DNA from: DATJPW01 sp035506215
Lineage (GTDB): Bacteria > Desulfobacterota > Desulfomonilia > Desulfomonilales > Desulfomonilaceae
Direction: 5' to 3'
Assembly: GCA_035506215.1 (NCBI GenBank)
Contig: DATJPW010000012.1
Location: 1-64,000, forward strand
DNA length: 64,000 nucleotides
Position 1 is the stretch's first letter. Each line of letters opens with the position of its first letter. Below the pieces are notes generated by a model. The model saw only the letters and a program-made list of their open reading frames with translations, ran no database searches and was not told the DNA's origin. The position numbers and the translations under genes are program-made. This document shows, in pieces, positions 8,457 to 16,073 of the stretch.

Positions 8457-9440
8457 ATGAAAGCCATGATTCTTACCGCAGGCCTAGGGACCCGCCTGCT
8501 TCCCCTCACCCTGGAGCGTGCCAAGCCGGCCATTCCTCTCCTGGGAAAGCCGCTTGTCATCCGATTGATGGAAAAACTGGCAGAGAGCGGCGTGACCGGA
8601 TTCAGGCTGAATCTTCACCACCTTCCCGGTACGATTGAGACCATATTCCATTCTCCCTCGTGGAGCGACTTGCCTGTGTCGTTTTCCTATGAGCCCCAAA
8701 TCTTGGGCACTGCCGGCGGGCTCAAGGCCAATGAATCGTTTTTTGACGACGGGACCTTCCTGATGGTTAACGGCGACATAGTAACGGATTTCCCCTTGCA
8801 GGAGGCCCTTTCGTTTCACAAAGAGAATAAAGCGCTTGCCACTCTGATTCTTTATCCGCAGTCCCCACCTTACGGCGATTATCCTGTGTGCATCGATCAG
8901 GACGGATTGCTTAGAAATTTCAAGGGAGCGTGCGAAGGCGGTAACCTCAGGCCGGAAACCTATGTATTCACCGGAATGCACATACTCGAACCGGCGATCT
9001 TTAGTCTTATTCCACAGGGCATTTATTGGGAAATCAACGACCAGGTGTATCCGCAAGCCTTGAACGCAGGAAAAAGGATTTTGGGCTTTCCCGTTGAGGG
9101 CTACTGGAGTGACTTGGGCAACCCCAGTCGATATCTGCGTACGCAAGCTGACCTCATGTTGCGGGAGGGGACTGACCCTAAAACGCACATTGCGCCGGAG
9201 GCGACGATGTCAACCGGGAGCATCGTCGGACCATTTGTGTCCGTAGCTCCGGGCTGTGTCTTGGAGTCCGACAGTCGCATCGAAAATGCGGTGTTGTGGG
9301 AGGGGGTCCGCGTCAGCAAAAACTGCTCGGTCACGAATTGCATCATTGGATCTCATGTTACTGTGGACCGTGACCGTTCAAATACTGTCATTACCCGTAA
9401 TGGAGAGGCGCCCATTGTCGGATCGAATATCCAATTTTGA
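8457..9440 (+). CDS. Sugar-1-phosphate nucleotidyltransferase, MurU-like
   Basis: NTP-transferase of 327 residues beginning MKAMILTAGLGTRLLPLT, the nucleotide-binding signature, with KPAIPLLGKPL after it and the metal site VNGDIVTDF. In Pseudomonas such an enzyme (MurU) turns MurNAc-1-phosphate into UDP-MurNAc and is paired with the kinase AmgK; here an AmgK-like gene follows directly, and ddl precedes. Unlike the short Pseudomonas MurU, this protein has an extra C-terminal part (from about residue 240) with hexapeptide-like repeats (SIVGPFVSVAPGC, ENAVLWEGV) typical of a left-handed beta helix. A GDP-mannose-type pyrophosphorylase role is the main alternative. Confidence 0.8.
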   Translation: MKAMILTAGLGTRLLPLTLERAKPAIPLLGKPLVIRLMEKLAESGVTGFRLNLHHLPGTIETIFHSPSWSDLPVSFSYEPQILGTAGGLKANESFFDDGTFLMVNGDIVTDFPLQEALSFHKENKALATLILYPQSPPYGDYPVCIDQDGLLRNFKGACEGGNLRPETYVFTGMHILEPAIFSLIPQGIYWEINDQVYPQALNAGKRILGFPVEGYWSDLGNPSRYLRTQADLMLREGTDPKTHIAPEATMSTGSIVGPFVSVAPGCVLESDSRIENAVLWEGVRVSKNCSVTNCIIGSHVTVDRDRSNTVITRNGEAPIVGSNIQF

Positions 9441-10434
9441 ACAGAACGTCATAACACTGTTGTCGCAGCACCAGGCCCTGGATAGGGTGGTCCGGTTGGC
9501 TGGTGACGCTTCCAATAGAGCGTTCTTCCGCGTCTTTTACACTACCGGGGCCTCCGCTGTTGTGATGGCCTATCTGGACGCTCAACTCGAGGGCGAGGAA
9601 ACTTTCCTTGAGGTGCAACAGTTTCTTCACGGTCTCGAACTCCCTGTCCCCAAGGTGTCGGCATACTACCCTCAAGAGCGAATGATCGTGCTGGAAGACC
9701 TCGGCGACGACCTCCTCGAAACGCTTGTCGAACGTTCCGATCAGGCCCGAATAACTGAGCTTTACGAGCTGGCTGTAGACCTCCTTTTCAAGATGCGTCA
9801 GGCTACCGAGACCCTGGATTCGGGGTGCAGCGCCTTCACATTGGCTTTTGATGAAGAAAAACTAATGCAGGAGATGAACTTCTTCGTGACCAATTTCGTC
9901 CGCGGCCTTTGCGGGCGCTCCATTTCACCCGCGGCTTCGGCAACTCTGGATGCGTTCTTTACGAAGATTTGCTCCATGCTGGCTTCGGAGCCACGGATCT
10001 TCACTCACCGGGACTACCATTCAAGAAATCTGATTCTCCATCAAGGTCGCCTGGTAATGATAGACTTTCAGGATGCCAGGATGGGACCTGCCCAGTACGA
10101 CCTGGCATCGTTGCTCAGGGATTCTTATGTCACCCTGCCGGAAGAATTGGTGGATACACTTGTTGACCGTTACGCCGACGGGACCGGGCAGACGTCCCAA
10201 GACCTTAAGGACAGGTTCCGTTACCTGTTCGATGTGATGTCTCTACAGCGAAACATTAAGGCATTGGGCACGTTCGGCTATCAGGTGCATGTTCGCAACG
10301 CGCGAAGGTACTTGAAATCGATACCACGCACAGGCGCTTACGTAGCTCGGAATATAGCTAAATATGAGGAATTTGCCTTGTTCCGGGCGGCCGTAGAAGA
10401 CTTGATATGCTACCCTGCGTCACAATTAGCTTGA
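9415..10434 (+). CDS. AmgK-like phosphotransferase (probable N-acetylmuramate/N-acetylglucosamine anomeric kinase)
   Basis: APH-fold kinase of 339 residues. The catalytic loop is HRDYHSRNLILHQGRLVMIDFQ and is followed by DARMGPAQYDLASLLRD, the form seen in AmgK rather than in antibiotic kinases. LAGDASNRAFFRV is the N-terminal nucleotide loop. AmgK phosphorylates the anomeric hydroxyl of MurNAc or GlcNAc; the adjacent MurU-like gene would use the product. TTG at 9415 is chosen because GGAGAGG (9402-9408) lies seven bases before it; ATG 9400 is in frame but has no ribosome site. The start overlaps the preceding gene by 26 bases, implying translational coupling. Confidence 0.82.
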   Translation: MSDRISNFEQNVITLLSQHQALDRVVRLAGDASNRAFFRVFYTTGASAVVMAYLDAQLEGEETFLEVQQFLHGLELPVPKVSAYYPQERMIVLEDLGDDLLETLVERSDQARITELYELAVDLLFKMRQATETLDSGCSAFTLAFDEEKLMQEMNFFVTNFVRGLCGRSISPAASATLDAFFTKICSMLASEPRIFTHRDYHSRNLILHQGRLVMIDFQDARMGPAQYDLASLLRDSYVTLPEELVDTLVDRYADGTGQTSQDLKDRFRYLFDVMSLQRNIKALGTFGYQVHVRNARRYLKSIPRTGAYVARNIAKYEEFALFRAAVEDLICYPASQLA

Positions 10435-10482
10435 TTTCCAGCCAAATATGCCATTTACTTAATCTAGTTTTTCACTAAAAAT

Positions 10483-10511
10483 TTGTAATATCCTATCATT
10501 TATGCTATAAG
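10483..10511 (+). promoter_or_regulatory. Extended -10 promoter for the secreted coiled-coil gene
   Basis: TTGTAA (10483-10488), a 17-base spacer and TATAAG (10506-10511), with TGC directly before the -10 box forming an extended -10. The region is AT-rich against a GC-richer background and sits 54 bases before the next start codon. Confidence 0.6.
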
Positions 10512-10564
10512 TACTCATGGAGATCTGGCGCGATCCTCGTCCGGATTCTCCAGGAGTTGGAAAA

Positions 10565-11125
10565 ATGAGAAAATCCCTGAGTATCTGCCTCGTTCTTATT
10601 GTCACGGCCGCATTGGGCTCGACAAGTTATGCAGTGGACTTCACTGCCGCGGACTTGAAAATCCAAGCGATCAAGCAGACCTTGGAAGTTCAACTGGAAC
10701 GCATCAGAAGTGCTCGCGAAAATGCCGATAACCAGATGAGCCTCGCCAGGACCCGCATTGCCGAACGACTGAGACTTTCCGCCGAGGACTTGTCAAGGCA
10801 AGCGGAGATTTTAGAGCGGCTCCGGGAACAGATAAGCGAAGGGTCGGGCGATTCCCAGCAGGTCGTCAATCAGCTCGCCACTGATTGGCCTCAACTACTC
10901 AGTGCGGCGTTTGCTGAAATCAATTCTCAAATCAGCCAAACCAACAGCCTCATGGCTCAGATGGAGTCCCTCAGGGATAGTTTTGATGATTCCACCGCAT
11001 CGGATTCGGGGTCCGCTACGACAAGTCCACAGATCACCAATCTTCCTGTGAGTGTTTCACAACCGCAACCGATTCAAACAACCACGCCATCCGTGCCAAC
11101 TACTGCAACATCCGGGGCCACCTGA
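10565..11125 (+). CDS. Secreted coiled-coil protein of unknown function
   Basis: Predicted 186 residues. A signal peptide (MRKSLSICLVLIVTAALGS, cleavage near SYA) precedes a long heptad-like helical region, about residues 30-110, rich in Glu, Arg and Gln, then a Ser/Thr/Pro/Gln-rich tail. No enzymatic motif is visible. AGGAG at 10552-10556 lies eight bases before this ATG, which decides the start over the in-frame upstream codon. It has its own promoter and is not obviously linked to the kinase gene before it. It could be a small periplasmic or outer-membrane-associated scaffold; that is a guess from composition only. Confidence 0.65.
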   Translation: MRKSLSICLVLIVTAALGSTSYAVDFTAADLKIQAIKQTLEVQLERIRSARENADNQMSLARTRIAERLRLSAEDLSRQAEILERLREQISEGSGDSQQVVNQLATDWPQLLSAAFAEINSQISQTNSLMAQMESLRDSFDDSTASDSGSATTSPQITNLPVSVSQPQPIQTTTPSVPTTATSGAT

Positions 11126-11238
11126 CCGTTCGCCCAAGCGTCCTCCAGGTAGGGAGGCCAGCAATCGAATTTTAGCCTGGCAGGTCATCGTGTACCGGCG
11201 CCACCCAAAAAGGCTTCCACCCTATACCTCTTTGCATG

Positions 11239-11244
11239 TATAAT
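11239..11244 (+). promoter_or_regulatory. Probable -10 box of the zinc-ribbon gene
   Basis: A perfect TATAAT at 11239-11244, preceded by TG, about 35 bases before the GTG start. No good -35 box is visible at the right distance. Confidence 0.4.
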
Positions 11245-11278
11245 TAAAAATATTTGAAGTATTAACGGGCATTATCGG

Positions 11279-11737
11279 GTGCACGAGTTGGAAGCGACGT
11301 GCGTGAAATGTGGTACGGTTTGTCAACTGCCTGACGAACGAATACCTCTGGGTAGATCGTATATTCTTTGCCCCGGATGTAACTCCCGGATCAACATTTT
11401 CAAGGGAGCAAGGACCGGCGGTGTCCTGATCAATCTCACCGGATTGAGGTTCTCCGGTTGTTCCGACGAGTTGATGGACCGCTTCTGTGAGCCCGGAGAA
11501 CTCTGGCGAGTGATCAACGTACTACAGCCTTGCCCGGATAAGGGAAAAGGAAAACCCTGCGAGCTGGAAAACATGGGCCGGTGCCCTAATCAAAGACTTG
11601 TTGTGAGACTTCGCTCTGAGAAGAGCCTGTACAAGACTTGCCTTTACCGAAAAGGTCGGAGAATTTTTGATAAGAGCGACGACTCCCCTGTCGGCCGGGT
11701 CCTAATCTCCTACGGACCAGCGGTAAGGGACACCTAA
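11279..11737 (+). CDS. Zinc-ribbon domain protein, function unknown
   Basis: The 152-residue product opens with a zinc ribbon of the MJ0042 kind (CVKCG near residue 8, CPGCN near residue 31), the element found at the start of many deltaproteobacterial regulatory and gliding-related proteins. The rest (residues 45-152) contains several further cysteines (a CPDKGKGKPCELENMGRC stretch and a lone Cys near KTCLYRKG), which could form a second metal site. I do not recognise the C-terminal domain. The GTG start has only a weak ribosome site; a promoter-like TATAAT lies just upstream. Confidence 0.6.
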   Translation: MHELEATCVKCGTVCQLPDERIPLGRSYILCPGCNSRINIFKGARTGGVLINLTGLRFSGCSDELMDRFCEPGELWRVINVLQPCPDKGKGKPCELENMGRCPNQRLVVRLRSEKSLYKTCLYRKGRRIFDKSDDSPVGRVLISYGPAVRDT

Positions 11738-12062
11738 ACGACTTCATCCCCGCCGTGGTTGATCAACTCCAGTGATCACGAATTGTGAGGAGCAATACCT
11801 CAAAATTGATAGCTGACGATCCTGCATGTCGCGGCATGGCGACCTGCTTTTTGTAGGGGCGGACGGCGTCCGCCCTCATTTGGGCATCCCGTGAATCTCG
11901 GGACAAGAAAGGGCGCATGCCATGCGCGCCGTACAGAAGATTGCTTCGCTACGTTCGCAATGACACAGGTAGTGACGCCTAGCTCTACTGATTCCTTTAC
12001 TGTATAAGTATTGGATTACTTCAAAGCTTTCGAAAACTGATCTATTTCGACCGCGACGGATT
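11738..12062. other. Intergenic region, 325 bp, filled largely by repeats
   Basis: Between a plus-strand gene and the 3' end of bamR. About a third is a mosaic of palindromic repeats (11853-11965, listed separately). The remainder shows no gene. Confidence 0.5.
11853..11965. repeat. Mosaic of three short palindromic repeats
   Basis: GTAGGGGCGGAC at 11853 pairs through GGGCGGAC (11857-11864) with GTCCGCCC (11868-11875). A TCCCG...CGGGA hairpin and a GCGC-rich hairpin follow. Then comes AGATTGCTTCGCTACG...CAATGACA, close to a dispersed repeat seen in many bacterial genomes. Several repeat types have landed side by side. Confidence 0.55.
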
Positions 12063-12842
12063 TCACATATTCTTCCATTCGGGCTTGCGCTTCTCAAGGA
12101 ATGCGTTGATGCCTTCATTTGCATCGTGGCTCTCCATGAGTTCCTTCAAATACAGGGACTCCATCCGCGGAAGGTCCTCTAAAATACGGCGGAAAAATTC
12201 CGTGCGAACGGCCTTGTTAGCGAACCTTAGGCTGGATGCGCTCTTGGGAAGTATGTGTTTTTGCACCCATGAAACGGCAGCCTCCCAGGCGTCTTGACCA
12301 TCATCAGCGAGCAGATTCACGAGGCCGATGCGCTGAGCTTCGATCCCATCAATGGATCTACCGGAGAGGACCAGATCATCCGCATACGCCTGACCCACCT
12401 TCATGGGCAGAATTACCGAAGCCGGCGGAGGGAACACGGCGAGGACTATTTCAGGTTGGCCAAATGCCGCTGTTCGGTCCGCAACTATGAAATTGCAGAA
12501 CAGCGCCAGCTCCATGCCGCCCCCAAGACACTGACCCCGCACAATTGCCATTGTCGGAACAGCCAACTTTACCATCTGATAGAATACGCCATGGAATGCC
12601 TTCAGCATCATCGCTGCATTTTCTTTGGTATGCTCCGGCACACTTGCGCCGAAAGAAAAATGCTTGCCCTCACCCTCGAAAACCACCAGTTTCACATTAT
12701 TGTCTTTCTCCAAGCCGCTCAGTGCCGAAGAAATCTCCCCAAGCATTGCGGCTTCCAGCACATTGGCCTTGGGCGCATTAAGAACGATTTTGAAAACTTC
12801 GTTATTGAAATGGCTCTCACACTTGATCAACCGGTATTCCAT
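12063..12842 (-). CDS. bamR: Cyclohexa-1,5-diene-1-carboxyl-CoA hydratase
   Basis: Crotonase-fold enzyme of 259 residues that adds water to the dienoyl-CoA formed when benzoyl-CoA is reduced. Seen: LNAPKANVLEAAMLGEI at the N-terminus, the oxyanion-hole region FSFGASVPEH, and RGQCLGGGMELALFCNFIVA; these are characteristic of the dienoyl-CoA hydratase branch rather than ordinary enoyl-CoA hydratases. AGGGGG sits six bases before ATG 12842; reading further upstream would translate a palindromic repeat, so that extension is rejected. It follows bamA on the same strand after a short repeat-filled gap. The two act at successive stages of the same pathway, with an alcohol dehydrogenase step in between. 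Confidence 0.88.
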   Translation of the reverse strand: MEYRLIKCESHFNNEVFKIVLNAPKANVLEAAMLGEISSALSGLEKDNNVKLVVFEGEGKHFSFGASVPEHTKENAAMMLKAFHGVFYQMVKLAVPTMAIVRGQCLGGGMELALFCNFIVADRTAAFGQPEIVLAVFPPPASVILPMKVGQAYADDLVLSGRSIDGIEAQRIGLVNLLADDGQDAWEAAVSWVQKHILPKSASSLRFANKAVRTEFFRRILEDLPRMESLYLKELMESHDANEGINAFLEKRKPEWKNM

Positions 12843-12861
12843 CGGATCCCCCTCTGACAAC

Positions 12862-12919
12862 GTAGGGGCGGGTTTCAAACCCGCCCCTACCAGGAGACAA
12901 ACGCGGGTTAGAGACCCGC
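12862..12919. repeat. Perfect palindrome between bamA and bamR
   Basis: Arms 12862-12875 and 12877-12890 are exact inverted copies (GTAGGGGCGGGTTT and its complement) around a single C. A second smaller hairpin, GCGGGT (12903-12908) with ACCCGC (12914-12919), follows. It lies inside a likely transcription unit, so it may stabilise or partly terminate the message. Confidence 0.75.
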
Positions 12920-12930
12920 CCTATCTGACA

Positions 12931-14061
12931 TTACGCTTTCGGCTTCCCAAGGACCTCTGCAAAGGCCTCCTCAGTCATAGGTTTGCTATCTGCGACAAGC
13001 TGTCGGAACTTCAAGAAGTCGATGACGTCTTTGTCGGTGATCTTCTTGGTGTTGAAAGCATTGAAGCCCAAGAACGCTTCATAGCCCATGTTCGCCATCA
13101 GCCAGTGTCTGTTGGGGAGCTTCATGGTATCCCAGAAGAATTTCTTCTTGGCTCGGATGCCGTCAATGGACTTGATCAAGCAGCCTGGGAACAGATTCGC
13201 GAACGTCCAGACGATGTTGTTCACTTCCTTGTCCAGAAGCTCGAAATCCGTGGTCAGACTTTTCGCGAGCTCCCTGGCTTCCTTGGCCGCTGCGCCGGTC
13301 TTGAATTCGCCGTACACTATAGCGCCGTCCTGGACGTAGGTGTCGGTGATAATCGCCGGATTGCGTACCCACTTGTCACCCTGCTTGAGCACAGGGACAA
13401 TCTTGGATATCAGGTTCTTGGCCTTCATCTTGTACGCGCTCCACATTTCGCAGCTCACGCAGTTCCACATAGCGTCTTCCATGGACAGGTACCATGGTAG
13501 GAAGTCCGAAGAACCTCCGTCCGGCGCGGAACCGTGCCGCGGTCCTGCCTGGCCGTAAATCGCTGTGTCGGACGAGATGGTTATGTCGCACGCCAGGCCG
13601 ATCTCTTGGCCGCCGGCGACTCGCATGCCGTTCGCGCGGCAGATGACAGGCTTCTTGCACATGAGGATCGAGTCGACCATGCCGTTGAACAGGTCCATGT
13701 ACTCGCCGTACTCAGCGGGTCGCTTGGCATAGTACTCAGCGTATTCTTTGGTGTTTCCACCAGTACAGAACGCCCTGTCTCCGGTGCCGGTGAAAACAGC
13801 GGCCACGACTGAGCGATCCTGTCCGGCCGCGCTGAATCCCGCTATCACGCCCTTGACCATTTCAGTCGTATACGAGTTGTACTGTGCGGGATTATTCAGG
13901 CGAATCCATGATACGTATAGGCCCGGTATCTCCTTACCGTCCGGAGAAGTCAACGGCCGCTTCTCGTAGACGGTGCACGGGGCTTCTGTACCCCAGTGTT
14001 CGCTGCCGATCAGGATATGATTCCTCTGATTGTTGTCGCGCGGTAGCCACTCTAATGCCAT
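12931..14061 (-). CDS. bamA: 6-oxocyclohex-1-ene-1-carbonyl-CoA hydrolase (ring-opening)
   Basis: Hydrolytic ring-cleaving enzyme of anaerobic benzoyl-CoA degradation, producing 3-hydroxypimelyl-CoA. It is a 376-residue crotonase-superfamily protein with the family's highly conserved features: an N-terminal DNNQRNHILIGSEHWGTEAP region, FTGTGDRAFCTGGNTKEYAEYY, RVAGGQEIGLACD and QAGPRHGSAPDGGSSDF. BamA is widely used as a marker gene for anaerobic aromatic degraders. GGAGGG lies a few bases before the ATG. It is transcribed ahead of bamR. The benzoyl-CoA reductase and the intermediate dehydrogenase are not adjacent. Confidence 0.95.
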   Translation of the reverse strand: MALEWLPRDNNQRNHILIGSEHWGTEAPCTVYEKRPLTSPDGKEIPGLYVSWIRLNNPAQYNSYTTEMVKGVIAGFSAAGQDRSVVAAVFTGTGDRAFCTGGNTKEYAEYYAKRPAEYGEYMDLFNGMVDSILMCKKPVICRANGMRVAGGQEIGLACDITISSDTAIYGQAGPRHGSAPDGGSSDFLPWYLSMEDAMWNCVSCEMWSAYKMKAKNLISKIVPVLKQGDKWVRNPAIITDTYVQDGAIVYGEFKTGAAAKEARELAKSLTTDFELLDKEVNNIVWTFANLFPGCLIKSIDGIRAKKKFFWDTMKLPNRHWLMANMGYEAFLGFNAFNTKKITDKDVIDFLKFRQLVADSKPMTEEAFAEVLGKPKA

Positions 14062-14625
14062 GTTGCCCTCCTTGAATTTAAGGCTTACCCCGGCCTTTGC
14101 TGAACCGTGGGTCTAATGGGGCGAATCCAGTCCGAAAATCGCTCCCTGATGGTCGGGTCACCCGTGAAAAACAAGACAACGGGAATAACCACTGAAAGCA
14201 CGCACCTCTATTCCGTACGACCGAAGCTCCTTCAAGAGGCTGACTCCGGAGTGAGTAGTGTGCGCCGGTAAGTGACACCACTCCGGCAGCCCAAAGTCTG
14301 TTTTACCGGCCCAAAAGCTTTAGAAGACGAGAGGAACTTTAATAACTTCACTGCCCATGTTCTGTGGAACAGGGTCCACTACGAGAAATTAACCTTAGTC
14401 AGATTTTCACTTTACAGTATTCTTATTCCTGAAGGCAATCACTTTTTCAAGGTAATTCTTCCATTTTTGTACGGATGCCCATATAGCAATATGCAGCTAC
14501 TGATGCGGTAAATATGTCTGTGACCGTACGCGGGAACCGCGAGCATGACGCGTTTTGGAGGAAATTCAGCTTTTCAGGTTAGTGAATTCTTGGGGGATGA
14601 TTATTTGGATTCTGACGCTTTTGCG
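14062..14625. other. Intergenic region, 564 bp
   Basis: Upstream of bamA (minus strand) and downstream of the aminopeptidase. A small TGACGC/GCGTCA hairpin (14613-14628) overlaps the aminopeptidase stop codon but has no T-run after it. I found no promoter that I would defend, no RNA gene and no protein-like frame. The regulatory signals of bamA should lie here. Confidence 0.4.
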
Positions 14626-16044
14626 TCAACTGCCGAAAAAGGCTTTGAAGGCCCGGTGACACATCCAGATGTCATCTTTGGAGCTTACTTCCAGCGGTGA
14701 ATGCATTCCCAGAATTGGCGGACCGCAATCAATAGTTTCCATCCCCATGTTGGCCAAATACTTCGCAACGGTCCCCCCGCCCCCTTCATCGACTTTGCCA
14801 AGGACCGCAGCTTGCCAGACTACACCTTTGGAATTGAGCAGTCGCCTCACCCAGCCTGTGTACTCAGCATTGGCTTCCGAGGCCTGCGATTTGCCTCCAC
14901 GCCCGGTGTACTTTTTCAGCGCTATTCCGTAACCGAGCTTGGCATCGTTACGCTTTTCGTAAACATCCGCGTACGTCGGATCAATTGCCGCAGCCACATC
15001 CGCGGACAGGGCCCTACCGCAGAAAAACGCCTTCTGGAGATTTCCGGAAGACGGCTCGGTGCCTGTGTTTTCCATCAGGTCAGCCAGGAACATCTCCAGA
15101 AATCGGGATTGGGCACTGGTGTTGCCTTCGCTGCCTATTTCTTCTTTGTCGAAGAAAATTGCAATCGCCGTGTGCTCGGAATTAACAGTGTCCAGCAGCG
15201 CTGTGAAGCAGGCGTACGCGCAGGCCCGGTCGTCCTGCCCGTACCCGGCGATGAGGCCCCTATCCATGCCCGCATCTCTGGCCGGCTCGGCAGGGATGAC
15301 CTGAATTTCGGCACTTATGAAATCTTCTTCGGTGATGTTGTATTTTCGTTGGAGCAGTTCCAGGACCTTCAGCTTCACCCGCTCGTCAGTCTCTTCGCTG
15401 CTATAAGGTGTGCTGCCCACAATCAAGTTGAGGCTTTCGCCGGGAATAAATTCCGACGCCTTCTGCTCCATCTGTTTGCGAGCAAGGTGAGGCAAGAGAT
15501 CAGGAATAGTGAAAACCGGTTCATCCGGTTTCAGCCCCATCTCCACATCCACGACGGACCCATCCCCGCGAGAAATCGTCCCGCAAAGCGCCAGGGGCCG
15601 AGAGACCCACTGGTATTTTTTTACGCCGCCGTAATATTGGGTTTTTAGCAGAGCCAAGCCCATATCCTCGTATAGAGGATTTGGCTTCAGGTCCAACCGA
15701 GGGCAGTCTATGTGCGAGGCGATCAGACGGAACCCTTGGGTTATGGGTTTCTTTCCAATCACGGCGACGGCCAAAGCTTTACCTCTCATCACTCGAAACA
15801 GCTTCGACGACGGTCGTCTACGATTATCGACATCGTGAAATCCGGCTTTAGATGCTCGTTCAACGAAATGTCGTACTACCATCCGTTCGGTTCTGCAGCG
15901 ATTCAGGAAGTCGAGATACCCCTCCGCAAATGAGAGTACCTGTCCCTTTTCCTTCTGGGACAACTTATCCCATACACGGACCTGACTCCTGAAGAGCTTA
16001 GCCTTCAGGTCGCGTGTTCTGTCCGATATCCTGGTATTCGGCAT
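14626..16044 (-). CDS. M18 family aminopeptidase
   Basis: Zinc aminopeptidase of 472 residues (aspartyl aminopeptidase/ApeA family), releasing N-terminal amino acids from peptides in the cytosol. Metal and catalytic landmarks: SHIDCPRLDLKP (zinc His and general Asp), GYGQDDRACAY (bridging Asp), FFDKEEIGSEGNTSA (Glu pair) and the C-terminal GMHSPLEV (zinc His). The length and motif order fit the bacterial M18 enzymes. The next gene upstream on the same strand, 29 bases away, encodes an exported protease; whether they are co-transcribed is unclear. Confidence 0.93.
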   Translation of the reverse strand: MPNTRISDRTRDLKAKLFRSQVRVWDKLSQKEKGQVLSFAEGYLDFLNRCRTERMVVRHFVERASKAGFHDVDNRRRPSSKLFRVMRGKALAVAVIGKKPITQGFRLIASHIDCPRLDLKPNPLYEDMGLALLKTQYYGGVKKYQWVSRPLALCGTISRGDGSVVDVEMGLKPDEPVFTIPDLLPHLARKQMEQKASEFIPGESLNLIVGSTPYSSEETDERVKLKVLELLQRKYNITEEDFISAEIQVIPAEPARDAGMDRGLIAGYGQDDRACAYACFTALLDTVNSEHTAIAIFFDKEEIGSEGNTSAQSRFLEMFLADLMENTGTEPSSGNLQKAFFCGRALSADVAAAIDPTYADVYEKRNDAKLGYGIALKKYTGRGGKSQASEANAEYTGWVRRLLNSKGVVWQAAVLGKVDEGGGGTVAKYLANMGMETIDCGPPILGMHSPLEVSSKDDIWMCHRAFKAFFGS

Positions 16045-16073
16045 GTAAAGCCCTATCTCGAAGTCTGTATATG

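Noticed and set aside
9415..10434. Aminoglycoside resistance phosphotransferase
   Set aside because: The catalytic loop and following segment are of the AmgK type, and the gene overlaps a nucleotidyltransferase gene next to ddl.
11938..11965. A possible tRNA or small RNA around the CAATGACA element
   Set aside because: It matches a dispersed genomic repeat type and does not fold as a cloverleaf.
14062..14625. Several short frames upstream of bamA
   Set aside because: No ribosome sites, no protein-like composition and conflicting strands.
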